NCBI GenBank assembly: GCA_016490735.1
Contig: JAEMWC010001547.1
Coordinates: 62,501-126,500, forward strand
Source of the DNA: Pachyseris speciosa
Taxonomy: Eukaryota; Cnidaria; Anthozoa; Scleractinia; Pachyseridae
Direction of reading: 5' to 3'
Length of the DNA: 64,000 nt
Below, one piece after another: positions 21,401-30,101 of the stretch. A program made the translations under genes and the position numbers. Position 1 is the stretch's first letter; each line of letters starts with the position of its first letter. A model generated the notes under the pieces. It made no database searches. It was not told the DNA's origin and was given only the letters and a program-made list of their open reading frames with translations.

Positions 21401-22972
21401 CCCGGTGCAGCCGATAAGTAAGATATACGGCACACTGGAAAAAATGGCAGTGAAGGCGTTCTCTCCAAGGGTACATAATTTGTCATGCAGCCTCTTCCTT
21501 GACTCAAAACTGTATATGCAATCTGCATATGGCAGCTCTTCAAAAAACTCATATCTGGAATTCAGAACTTTTATCTGTGACAGAATTGAGTACGCTTCTA
21601 ACACATCGTACAGCCTGGCCACATCGCGATGGTCATTTACTTTTTCGGGCAAACACCAAATAACTTCTTCAACCATTTCAGCTACGGAAACAGTGTCTGA
21701 TATGTTCCCGTCAAGTTCATGAATTATCCTGTCACCAATTTTTACAGAAAGAAAGGCGCAGGCATTAGTGCCCTCATTGGAAACATTGACTGGACCGGGT
21801 GACTGGTTCTGATTCTGTATACGGTTGGCAATTTCGCGGTCCGCCTGTTCGATGGCAGTGCTTTGTGTAACACTTAACTTCACAACGTCACAGGTTTTAT
21901 AGACGTCGTATTTCCCATCTAGTACCTCATCGATATCACACAGGGTAAATCGCTTGCTGGGGTCGAAGTTAGTGCAGCCAAGGTACACTTCCTCTAGGTA
22001 GGACCAAGCAGTCGCGCGGCTTTTATTGTACTTGCCATCCGACTTGGGAAGTTTCTTGTTGCGGAGAAGGTTGCTTACAAACTTCTGGACATCCCCCTGC
22101 GTTGCAATGGTTTCCTTTGATGATCTTATCTCCAGCAAATAGGGACACTTGAGGCTTGGATTTATCATCGTAAAGAATGTCATACCAAGAGCCCAGATGT
22201 CAGACGCCATCAGATTGTGGAGAGATGCTTCAAAAGTGCTGTTATCCTGGACCAGGATTTCAGGAGACATGTAGACCGCAGTGCCTCGATCTACGCGTTT
22301 GGTTTTTGTGGCGAGAACAGTGTTTGTTTGAACACTGTGTGAACGGCTTTCCCCGAAATCCGTGAGCTTGCAGACTATAGGGCGTGTGGTAAAATGCACT
22401 CCAATCTGATCTTCGCCGCTTAATGTAGAGTAATGTTGGTTGCTTACCAAAACATTAGCTGGTTTTAGATCCCGATGAGCAACGCCATTAGCGTGGAGGT
22501 AGGCCAGTCCACGTACAATATCTCTAGCAGCGAACATAACCAGGTCTTCAAACCCTTCAAAGCTGTACTCAGCGTCAATGTGAAGCAGGAGGTCATCTAG
22601 AGAACTCACTCGTTTATTCTCTCCAAAAGGAATAAAACTGAAATACAGATACTCCAGCATTAAGGCGCAGGGTTTGTAGCAAACCCCTTTCACATGTACA
22701 ACGTTTGCATGATCCAAACCTTTGAGAAGAGCGACTTCTTTAAGGAAAAGCCTTCTTTCTTCCGCGTCAAGTGCTCTGATTGCTTTCTTGATTACCACTG
22801 TTTCGCTAAAAGGTTGTCGAGGATCCACGTGTTCTGCTGTGTACACCTCACCAAAACTTCCTTGGCCGATCCTGTTCTTGACTTTCAGTCGATTAGGGTC
22901 AAACACTGGCACTCCTGCAATGCTTGTAGTATTGTGGTTTCGAAAAACCGGTAGTTTGAATTGTTTAGACAT
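15441..22972 (-). CDS. Kinase / protease-like / SIM linker / MULE-SWIM transposase gene
   Basis: Eight coding exons can be joined on the minus strand: 21234-22972, 20550-20721, 20226-20297, 19994-20080, 19431-19499, 19247-19327, 18668-18745 and 15441-18137. All introns are GT/AG. The first junction is phase 2 (AG|C) and every later one is phase 0, and the frame stays open through all exons until a TAA in the last. Start is the first in-frame ATG (22970-22972; A at -3). The product would be a protein kinase fused to a C...H protease-like domain, an acidic Ser-rich linker, a DDE transposase and a SWIM finger. Both gene ends lie inside the 10.86-kb TIR element, so it is most likely the transposon's own gene. 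The exon chain is inferred from splice sites and phase; a small missed exon is possible. Confidence 0.7.
18280..18505 (-). mobile_element. tRNA-derived SINE fragment in a transposon intron
   Basis: Reverse complement carries the SINE phrase GGTTCTCTTCTCTGCTCCGA..GGTTTTCC and ends in TTGATTTGATTTTGATTTGA. The same phrases occur in the complete SINE at 63554-63846 and in 32213-32350. The 5' tRNA-like head is missing. Confidence 0.65.
18668..18745 (-). CDS. Exon 7: SIM-like exon (HSIDLSSSEEE)
   Basis: 78 nt, acceptor TTATTTCTAG, donor GAG|GTAGGT, phase 0 at both ends. It encodes VTPTKRKPGSPTHSIDLSSS and EEETTE. Similar in sequence and layout to exon 6. The flanking introns carry a SINE fragment and other repeats. 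Confidence 0.75.
19247..19327 (-). CDS. Exon 6: SIM-like exon (YSIDLSSCGE)
   Basis: 81 nt, acceptor TTTCTTCCAG, donor CAG|GTAAGT, phase 0 at both ends. It encodes ARATAKRKAGPPQYSIDLSS and CGEPITQ. The KRKxGxPxxSIDLSS pattern is shared with the next exon, so the two are probably tandem duplicates. Confidence 0.75.
19431..19499 (-). CDS. Exon 5: SIM-like exon (VVIDLSQEE)
   Basis: 69 nt, acceptor AATCTCTAAG, donor CAG|GTGAAT, phase 0 at both ends. It encodes DTRSRRQTAPVVIDLSQEEQ and TAQ. VVIDLSQEE fits the SUMO-interacting-motif pattern of a short V/I-rich core followed by D-L-S/T and acidic residues. Confidence 0.7.
19765..19835 (-). mobile_element. Retroelement 3' tail in intron
   Basis: TACATACATACATGCATACTTT followed on the plus strand by ATTGAACCTCCCCAAAGGGGC is a LINE/SINE-like 3' end in reverse orientation with a TATG microsatellite tail. 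The family is not identified. Confidence 0.4.
19994..20080 (-). CDS. Exon 4: short linker exon
   Basis: 87 nt, acceptor TTGGCTTTAG, donor CAG|GTATGC, phase 0 at both ends. It encodes EAIDFGAAASFGMDPLHVKE and NDGGHISVQ. No domain is recognised. Confidence 0.6.
20226..20297 (-). CDS. Exon 3: short acidic linker exon
   Basis: 72 nt, acceptor TTTGCTTTCAG, donor CAG|GTAGAT, phase 0 at both ends. It encodes AASGETQTVKSPPNDLSQDE and NIDQ. The NDLSQDE core resembles a weak hydrophobic-acidic SUMO-interacting motif. Confidence 0.65.
20550..20721 (-). CDS. Exon 2: Ser/Glu-rich linker
   Basis: The acceptor TATAG precedes C AGT GAT and the donor is AAG|GTACAG. It encodes SSDGNNNQTPADERDS, then CSSSSEEPPSSKGSTKRKCE and NEQMQGKRSCQGKSGDK, a charged low-complexity linker with a basic KRK cluster. 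Its leading C completes the split codon of the kinase exon (phase 2), and it leaves in phase 0. Confidence 0.7.
21234..22972 (-). CDS. Exon 1: Ser/Thr protein kinase plus Cys/His protease-like domain
   Basis: The exon encodes 579 residues. The kinase spans about 30-350: G-loop GQGSFGEVY (36-44), beta-3 lysine VVIKK (K62), AHRDLKPAN (D168), TDFGES (D205), TAVYMSPEIL (231-240) and DIWALGM (258-264). All catalytic residues are present, so activity is plausible. After a Gln/Asn-rich hinge (about 375-398) a second domain begins NEGTNACAFLSVKI (Cys405) and ends PFLIDTHTG (His533). That Cys-then-His order resembles papain/OTU-fold cysteine proteases, which is an inference. The exon ends GCA AG|GTAATT, where the unspliced frame would stop at once. 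The next exon's C completes the codon. Confidence 0.85.
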
Positions 22973-23375
22973 GATTAGCGCCTGAAAGGGAACGACGCTG
23001 AACGATGTGACCTTGCACTGCTTGTGGCCAAAATGCAAAATTTCGCGCCAAATTGTCACGTGTTGTTTGCCTCGTGTGACCGTCACACAACTACCACTAG
23101 TATAAAATGCTTTTTAATACTTAGGATCGATTATAAGATATGTAGCAGCCCTTTATTTCCTTCGTTTCCTCTTCACACAAATCAGCTACAAAAAGTCGAC
23201 TCGTAACATTATATGACCGGGTCTCAGTATTTTTGATCTGCGAAACATTTCACCCCAATCCTGAAACGCGTACGTCACTCATGGTTCAGTTTAGTTTTAG
23301 AGCACTAAGATAATCTCTCTAATGAGACAGCAAGGACGTTCAATGTTTGTTATCTATTCAATTCAGTACAGAAAT
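22973..23375 (-). promoter_or_regulatory. Putative 5' region of the kinase-MULE gene
   Basis: About 400 bp separate the first ATG from the right TIR array. No in-frame ATG precedes 22972. A CACGTG-like site (CACGTGTT near 23056) and a TATA-like TTTTATAC (minus strand, near 23102-23109) are present. No promoter can be proved from sequence. Confidence 0.3.
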
Positions 23376-23953
23376 TGTACAAACAGAGGGTGTAACATAT
23401 CAGCGCACTGAACGGCGATAATTCATTTTCCCCACGTTTATTTGACTTTGAAAATTTGTATAGTTATGAGGGGGTCTGAGTTTTCCAGTTTGGGGGGGTC
23501 TGAGTTTTCTAGGTCTTGTGCTCCGGAGCCGATTATAATAACATGGGACGACAAAAGTGAAGTGTTTGTTATCTGCGATAAATAGAGAGTGTAACATTTC
23601 AGCGCACTGAACGGCGATAATTCATTTTGCCCACGTTTATTTGACTTCGAAAATTTGTATAGTTTTGAGGGGGTCTGAGTTTTCCAGATTGGGGGGGTCT
23701 GAGTTTTCTAGGTCTTGTGCTCCGTAGCCGATTATAATAACATGGGACGACAAAGCTGAAGTGTTTGTTATCTGCGATAAACGGAGGGTGTAACATTTCA
23801 GCGCACTGAACGGCGATAATTCATTTTGCCCACGTTTATTTGACTTCGAAAATTTGTATAGTTTTGAGGGAGTCTGAGTTTTCCAGATTGGGGGGTCTGA
23901 GTTTTCTAGGTCTGAGTCTGAGGTCTGAGTTTTCTAGTCTGAGTTTTCCAGAC
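23376..23953 (-). repeat. Right TIR: tandem 199-bp units
   Basis: Inverted counterpart of 13093-13735. Two full units are spaced 199 bp (23400 and 23599 anchors) with a third, partial one, each with GCGCACTGAACGGCGATAAT, CCACGTTTATTTGACTT and GGGGGTCTGAGTTTTCCAG. One unit has CTCCGTAGCC where others have the GCTCCGGAGC palindrome. The outer edge is rich in TCTGAGTTTTC repeats. Confidence 0.9.
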
Positions 23954-24012
23954 ACCCTCGTTTAATTTGCTTATCTTCCTAGCCATGTCCTCTACTCCAA
24001 CCCGGGAAAGGT
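23954..24012 (-). pseudogene. DIRS fragment on the far side of the large insertion
   Basis: Minus strand reads RVGVEDMARKISKLNEG and joins in frame, through the shared ACCCTC duplication, to the DIRS RNase H segment at 12974-13086. AAAGGT at 24007-24012 is the target duplication of the next MITE. Confidence 0.55.
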
Positions 24013-24901
24013 CAGGGGCACCCAACGACAAGTTTCGGTAGATATCTGTTCGGTGGAGGGTAATGCGCCTCGGGTTTTCGGCTTCGACGAAAGAGTGCAC
24101 TCGATTTTCGTAACTAAAACGTCAGGGGCACCCAACGACAAGTTTCGGTAGATATCTGTTCGGTGGAGGGTAATTCGCCTTGCGCTTCGGCTTCGATTAA
24201 AGAGTGCACTCGGATTTTCGTAACTAAAACGTGGCCTAAAAGATTCGCATGGAAATCATAGCCCCTGAGGTTTTCGGAAAGGCCGTAATTGCTGTTTTGG
24301 CAGTCAAAAACGTAGGCTAGCATTTTCGGAAAGAAAATTGTTCCCTAGAAAGTTCGTGGAAAGCTCATTTCAGCTTGCATTTTCTTAAAGGGAGATTTTG
24401 TTTCCTAACATTTTCGGCAATCAAAATTTCAGCTAGGGAATCCGAACAGATGAATTCTCTAGCTAAAGAAAACGTCACTTTAAACAGACTTCAACACCAT
24501 AAGGTACTTAAAAAGCCTTTCTACAGCTTTTGGTCGATTTGCCTCGCTGGGTGCCCCTGAAACGTGGCCTAAGAGATTCGCAATTAGAAAATCATAGCCC
24601 CTGAGGTTTTCGGAGAGGTCGTAATTGCTGTTTTTGGCAGTCAAAAACGTCGGCTAGCATTTTCGGAAAGAAAATGGTTTCTTAGAAAGTTCCTGAAAAG
24701 TTCATGTCAGCTTGCATTTTCTCAAAGGAATATCTTGTTCCCTAACATTTTCGGGCAATTAAAATTTCAGCTAGGGAATCCGAACAGATGAACTTCTTCT
24801 AGCTTATGAAAACATCACTTTAAACAGGCTTCAAACACGATAAGGCACTTAAAGATGCCTTTCTACAGCTTTTGGCTGATTTGGCTCGTTGGGTGCCCCT
24901 G
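24013..24901. mobile_element. MITE, CAGGGGCACCC family (copy 2), containing copy 3
   Basis: The outer element begins CAGGGGCACCCAACGA at 24013 and ends GGGTGCCCCTG at 24901. AAAGGT occurs at 24007-24012 and 24902-24907. Removing the inner copy (24123-24559) leaves an element of about 446 bp, the same size as copy 1 at 12527-12973 and inverted relative to it. Confidence 0.85.
24123..24559. mobile_element. MITE copy 3, nested inside copy 2, 6-bp TSD
   Basis: It starts CAGGGGCACCC and ends GGGTGCCCCTG, with AAACGT at 24117-24122 and 24560-24565. 437 bp. Self-nesting with its own clean 6-bp duplication shows repeated activity of this family. Confidence 0.85.
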
Positions 24902-25241
24902 AAAGGTGTCAGCGACATAATTTTTCACATATTTATATAGAGTTGCCTATCACAATAATGAAAGCTAACCAATTCCAAATCAATGCTTAAGCCTAATCAG
25001 TGTAGATCAGTGCTAAACCCTTGGGCGCTGCTCCTTCTCTTACTGGATCTCTATTTTCTCACTTTCGTGCCTAGAATCGTATGACGTCACTCCTGGTGAT
25101 AACGAATACTATATAAACGTTATCGTAAATACTCTTTGTCTTTGGCCATCGTAGCTTAACAAGAAATAACACACAAACTGCGGTGATAAACATGACAATA
25201 AAACGCATCGTTGGAAAACAAAAATAAAACTATATCGTTTA

Positions 25242-25281
25242 ACTTGACGTTTCGTATGTTTCGACATACATCTTCAGAAGT
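25242..25281 (-). ncRNA. Hammerhead ribozyme motif in 3' pLTR
   Basis: Minus-strand order: ACTT, CTGAAGA (CUGANGA core), T, helix II GTATGT-CGAA-ACATAC, GAAA, C-GTC (very short helix III and cleavage triplet), AAGT pairing with ACTT to form helix I. This is the minimal type I layout known from Penelope-like elements. One U between the core and helix II appears unpaired. Activity is untested. Confidence 0.7.
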
Positions 25282-25388
25282 GACCGTTAGGAATTAAAGT
25301 AACAACTAAATTTTAAATTTAAGATAAGTAACTAATTAACAATAACCTTGACAGAAGCTAAAAATAATTTGCATATAAAAGATGCAAA

Positions 25389-26247
25389 CTAATAGAGATA
25401 CAGCTTTTCGCTGCTTACATTTTCATTTAAGGTAGGTTTCAATTCTCTAATTAGTAGAGTCTCCTTTATCTTGCAATGCGTATCTGACCGACCTTTTGCT
25501 AATATCTCAAAGTGGTCCCATTTAAAGTTGTGACCAGTTGACGCGACGTGGTCTGCGATAGCAGATGCATGACAGCTACTCGTGATCGCTTTAAAATGTT
25601 CAGTTTTTCTGTCATGCAATCTGCGTTTCGTTTTTCCAATGTAGAAATCCTGGCAGTCCCAACAACTAGCCTTATAAACAACTTTTGACATTTGGGAACG
25701 GTTAATTCTATCTTTGTAGGGAAAAAGAGACTTAATGCGATGAGCGCTTTGGAAAATAACCTTAAGATCAATGCAGCCATAAAATTTACTAATGCAGGTC
25801 TTCAGCTGTTTGGTAACAATTTTGCTTTTTACTCCTAAATAAGGTAGAACTAAGATTATTTCCTTTTTGGGGACTGTGGTGGTTGGAATCTTCGGTCTGT
25901 TTTGTTGCCTGTTCAGAACATCATTAATGTTGTAATTGACAACACCAGCAGGGTAACCGTTTTGTAACAACAACTTCCTCAGTTCATTTAAACAAGACCG
26001 CAAAAGAGAGGGTGACGAACAGATGCGGAAACAACGAAAAGTGAACGTGCGGATGAGGTTTACTTTATATTTCCTAGGTGTGAAGGAGTCCCATTTTGTG
26101 TACAGGCCGGTAAAGGTCTTCTTTCGGTAGATGGATGTTGAGAAAGTTTGACTGTGGCGTTTGATGAGAATGTCCAGGAAAGGGATTGTATTGTTCTCTT
26201 CAAATTCAACGGTGAATTTGATATTTGAGTGACAGTTATTGAGAAGA
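25389..26247 (-). pseudogene. Penelope RT thumb + GIY-YIG endonuclease (partial)
   Basis: The open frame starts in truncated RT sequence: NTIPFLDILIKRHSQTFST, YRKKTFTGLYTKWDSFTP, then SLLRSCLNELRKLLLQNGYP. The GIY-YIG nuclease follows: VVYKASCWDCQDFYIGKTKR, then LHDRKTEHF, IADHVASTGHNFKWDHFEIL and KETLLIRELKPTLNEN, ending at a TAA near 25389. Cys and His ligands of the Penelope-type GIY-YIG linker are visible. No ATG is expected because the 5' part is gone. The tail is intact and free of stops, suggesting a fairly young copy. Confidence 0.88.
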
Positions 26248-26295
26248 CCTTATCTTAAATTTAAAATTTAGTTGTTACTTTAATTCCTAACGGTC

Positions 26296-26335
26296 ACTTC
26301 TGAAGATGTATGTCGAAACATACGAAACGTCAAGT
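26296..26335 (+). ncRNA. Hammerhead ribozyme motif in inverted 5' pLTR
   Basis: Identical 40-nt motif on the plus strand: ACTT 26296-26299, CTGAAGA 26300-26306, helix II 26308-26323, GAAA 26324-26327, CGTC 26328-26331, AAGT 26332-26335. It is antisense relative to the copy in the other arm, as expected for an inverted pLTR. Confidence 0.7.
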
Positions 26336-26485
26336 TGTCAAGTTAAACGATATAGTTTTATTTTTGTTTTCCAACGATGCGTTTTATTGTCATGTTTATC
26401 ACCGCAGTTTGTGTGTTATTTCTTGTTAAACTATATAAACGTAATATGGCGTCCACCGTCCTTATGAGCTTTTTACACTTGCATA

Positions 26486-26639
26486 CTCAGTGACCTGGCT
26501 TATGAATGGGAACGAGGCTGGCGGTGACCTCGTTTTGATACGGACCTCACTGCCTTTCTGATGTAAATCATGTTCTTTGTTCTTATGCTGAACTAGGTCA
26601 CCCCCAGCCTCGTTTCCATTCATAGGCCCGGTCACTGAG
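26486..26639. mobile_element. Small MITE, about 8-bp TSD
   Basis: Ends CTCAGTGACCTGGC...GCCCGGTCACTGAG are inverted and extend into ATGAATGGGAACGAGGCTGG-like arms. Flanks CTTGCATA (26478-26485) and CTTGCATT (26640-26647) match 7 of 8. An 8-bp duplication with short TIRs would fit a hAT-type MITE, which is an inference. Confidence 0.65.
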
Positions 26640-26647
26640 CTTGCATT

Positions 26648-28470
26648 TGTGAGATGGGCTATTGGTAAATAAAAATTAGTATAATTTCCAGGGGTAATAG
26701 TCACCGTGGCCAGCCTGAAATACAAGAATTTCAAGGCTTGGTTACGGAGCGGAAGCCATATTGTTTTGCTGGCAACTAACACGGCGGGCATTTTTTGATA
26801 AAGTTTTTCTCTACTTTTTTTTTTTTTTTCATCTGAATCCAAGCTGAGGTTATTAGAAAGAATTAGAAGGAAAGCGAACTAAGCCAAACGACCTTTGGAA
26901 TAAAAATACTAGAAACAAATGGTATTCGAAACACTTAATCTTATCAAGAAAAGCTTTAGAAATCGTTATACACGGAAATCTGTCCCGATTCAGTTTCGAC
27001 CAAAGCACTTCATCCACAGGATTTCTTCACTGATGCACTTTTGCTTTTTAAGCCACAACTATAGACAAAGGTACCTAACGACATCTTTTTTTGTCACCTT
27101 CATCTTTTTTATTTTAGTTCCGAAGTATAGTCGTAAATTTGTGTTAAATCTCCAGTGGACAATCTCTGCGACCATAACCTGCGGCTTGGTAACTATTCAC
27201 CAATGTTTCCTTCCCCTTTGACGCTTAATAAAAGACTTTCTTCACGCTCTCCAAACGAAATGCCAATGCATGTTCACTCTAGTGTGCCTATTTTGAGGAC
27301 CAGTTTTTAACTCACCGTTAGCACGACCTTGCTAAAGAATTGTGAACCATTTGTGTTTGGTCCCGTATCAGCCACAATGACTGTATACGGTCGGACATGT
27401 CTTCGATTCCGGTGTAACTCGTCTTCAAACACTCCGCCCCAGATGGACTCCCCCTCCCCCCCCCCGCGTGCCATCCCCAAGGGAAACACAAACGTTTGTT
27501 TCTATTCGAAAGCCTCTTTAGTAATAAAAGCTGTAAATTTTCTAAGCTGTCACAGAGCATCGGAACTAGTGAGAAAGGTCATAGGTTCGACCTCTGTTGG
27601 GAGGAGGCGATTTTTTTTCCGAGTTGCGTGTCCCAGTATAGAAAATAACTTTATTCATTTATTTACCTCACACGCTAGATTCGGATTGAAGCTTGTGATC
27701 CCGGTTTGAAGATGCCATATCTTCGGAGCCCTAATAAACATTTTAAGGTGGCTGAACACAGTTTTGATAGGTTTTGATAGGTTTTGATTATATGCATATG
27801 TCATTCTTTAAGGCATTGTGTGAGAAATATTGAAGCTTAGAAGCTGAAACTTCCAATGGAAGATTAACATTGGCACTTTCGTCTGTTTCCATGGCAAAGC
27901 GGATGATTAAAAGTAGCCTTAAAATTTTACTTTTATGACGCGCTTACGTAAAATCCAGTCATTAGTTTTTGTCATGAACTTGCACACAGCTTTTAATAAA
28001 TAATTATTGTTTGAAATGAACTCGAACAAATTTTAACAAAAGGGGGTTTAAAATTAAGAATTAAGCTGCTCAGTGAAAATTGATTGTTTCACAGAATTTG
28101 TTTGTTCGACTTCTGTTTTAGAGTTCTCATTGAAACGCGTTGAAAATAAGAATTCTGTCAAATTTCATCAAATTCTAATGAGTAGATTCTGAAAAATTCT
28201 CGTTTGTGTACATTGTCTTAAAAGGTCAAAAAATACAGCAGTTTCATATGCTTTCCTTAGTGCGCATGTGCATCACAATATAATAAGCGGCGTATGCAAA
28301 GTTCAGCTCGTTTTTCCATTTCGTGGTTTGAAGACCGCGTTTCAATAGCCAACAAAAACAGGCGAAAACGTTTTGGCCACCGTAGCTTCTGTTGTCTGAT
28401 TTAAAACCTGTGCCGTCACGCGAATTGCAACTGACCTCGTAGAAATAATGCACATACCTACTTGGTGGCC
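26648..28470. other. No supportable gene
   Basis: Contains a poly-T/A run near 26815-26830 and a short triple repeat GGTTTTGATA near 27762-27785. No conserved protein motif is visible on either strand. Confidence 0.5.
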
Positions 28471-28479
28471 CTGTGCAAA

Positions 28480-28965
28480 GTGTTGCATGGTCCATGGTCC
28501 TTGTTGTACCTACTTTGACTATTGTAGCCCTGTATGGGGCTGTATTGGGAAATGTCAATCGGATAAACTGCAAAAGTTACAAAACAGGGCTGCCCGCATA
28601 ATCACTAACTCTCATTATACGACTCCATCCTCTATTTTACTGCATGACCTTGGCTGGGATACACTTGAACAAAGCCGTACAAATCAGTTAGCGGTTGCCA
28701 TGTACAAGGCAATAAATAGTATCTTTCCGGCACGCCTTCATGAGATTTTCATAAATACATCTCAAGTTCACTCCACAATTTAAGGGGCTCGTCTCACAAT
28801 TTGTTCATTGCCAGGCCCCTTTCTAAAGCAGGGAAACGTAATTTTCACTATCGTGATGCAAAACTCTGGAACAGCCTTCCTATTCATGCTAAAAATCAAA
28901 CAACTTTGGAGTCTTTTAAAGAATCCCTGCCGGCAAACTATTCATATTAGGAACAACAATCTGAT
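28480..28965 (+). pseudogene. LINE RT C-terminal fragment
   Basis: Plus-strand reading TYFDYCSPVWGCIGK, then KLQKLQNRAARIITNSHYT, LLHDLGWDTLEQSR, AVAMYKAINSIFPA, and after a stop/frameshift NFHYRDAKLWNSLP-like text near 28840-28900. This is the terminal part of a CR1/jockey-type reverse transcriptase. Disabled. Confidence 0.8.
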
Positions 28966-29231
28966 GTTTTCAGAGTAATCGCTCCACATTGTAGTCTTAA
29001 TTTATTATTTTACATGGCGATTCTTTTACTGTAGGATTTCACCTCTTCCTGGGAACGAGGTTAATCGTGAGAAAGCGCGTTTTTCGAAAAAGAATGGCTA
29101 CCAAGTCAAGATGGCGTGCCTAGTATACGTGACACAAAGTTTGAGTTAACATTGCGTGCGTTAACAAACTCGCTCCCCATTATTTGATTGTGAAAGACCT
29201 AAAGATGACCTGCTAAGATTAACATCTCCCC

Positions 29232-29622
29232 ATGGATTTTGAAACAGATGTTCCTTTTCCCTCCAGATCATCGTCATGGCGAGGTGCTTGCACTTCGGTT
29301 GCCAAAAGACCAAGAAAGGATGACGACCAAAATCTCAACTCTGCTAACTCATGCGACAGATTCCCAGAGCAAAACACCAAGAATGGTTTATTCTTGAAGA
29401 CGTCCAATCGACCAAAGAATTGTATTACCTCAACTCCGCTTTGTTGTCGAAGATTTTTCACTATTCACCCAAATGGACAAGTTTACGAGTCGGAAAGTTT
29501 TCGGCCGAAAGGCGAGACTTTGTATACTCCAATGCAAGAAGAAGTGCTAGTAAAGACGAGGAATATAGGTATCTTTCTTTATTGGCGACGGGTCATCAAA
29601 ATTCATCAGGACGGTTGAAGGT
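29232..29622 (+). CDS. Possible exon of unknown gene
   Basis: An ATG at 29232 (MDFETDVPFPSRSSSW) opens one frame. A second overlapping frame from 29351 looks more protein-like: EWFILEDVQSTKELYYLNSA, then KIFHYSPKWTSLRVGKFSAE and DEEYRYLSLLATGHQNSSGR. It runs into a good donor, AAG|GTAAGC, at about 29621-29626. A frameshift between the two frames or an unseen splice would be needed. I recognise no family. It lies upstream of the RecQ-like fragment on the same strand but no link can be shown. Confidence 0.3.
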
Positions 29623-30101
29623 AAGCTCAGTCACAGGGAGCCCACACAAACTTACCCTGGCTCCAGAGGTCCGTTCTCAGAAAACCTAGGATAAAATAAA
29701 ATGGTTTAAAAAAGCTCCCGAGACTGACCACTGGTCGCACAAGCAATCAACCTCATTTCCATGTGACAAATTAGTTTAGATTTTGAACTAGGTCGCTGAT
29801 TGGTTACTACATTGTCCGCTGGGATTTGACAATGTAACAGCGACCTTGATTGGCTACATGAAACAACATCTCGCGTGAGATTGAAAAACCGGTTTTGGGG
29901 CTTACATCACAACATACCAACAAAAATGTAGTCTCCCTCGCAGCCTTTTTTTGGGGGGAGGGGAGGGGTTGTCATGCAACGCCCCCCCCCCCAAAAAAAA
30001 AAAAAAAAGAAGAGCGTTGCGTAACAGCCCTAAAAACAGCTGCGAAGAAGACTAACAAAAATGGCGAGCGTAGAGGGAGAGTTAAATTTCTTGACTTCTT
30101 A

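Larger units (their letters stand above)
13093..23953. mobile_element. 10.86-kb TIR DNA transposon carrying a kinase-MULE gene
   Basis: Long inverted arrays of about 199-bp units occupy both ends (13093-13735 and 23376-23953). Outside them lies ACCCTC at 13087-13092 and at 23954-23959. Joining the flanks and keeping one ACCCTC gives an uninterrupted minus-strand DIRS frame (KISKLNEG|HEMRNRCILFF), which supports these boundaries. Inside is one minus-strand gene (15441-22972) with a kinase, a protease-like domain and a Mutator-like transposase. The 6-bp duplication is shorter than the 8-11 bp usual for Mutator elements, so the superfamily label rests on the transposase alone. Later insertions (a SINE near 18300, a LINE tail near 19770) lie in its introns. 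Confidence 0.75.
25156..26429 (-). mobile_element. Penelope-like retroelement, 5'-truncated, inverted pLTRs
   Basis: A 173-bp arm at 25156-25328 recurs inverted at 26249-26429; the right arm is 8 bp longer because GTCAAGTT is doubled. Between them, on the minus strand, lies the end of a Penelope reverse transcriptase and its GIY-YIG endonuclease. The RT catalytic core is missing, so the copy is 5'-truncated. Inverted terminal repeats of this kind are common in Penelope-like elements. Each arm carries a hammerhead motif. A smaller relative is at 41342-41665. Confidence 0.85.

Noticed and set aside
26462..26842. 126-codon minus-strand frame
   Set aside because: It runs through the small MITE at 26486-26639 and has no recognisable domain.
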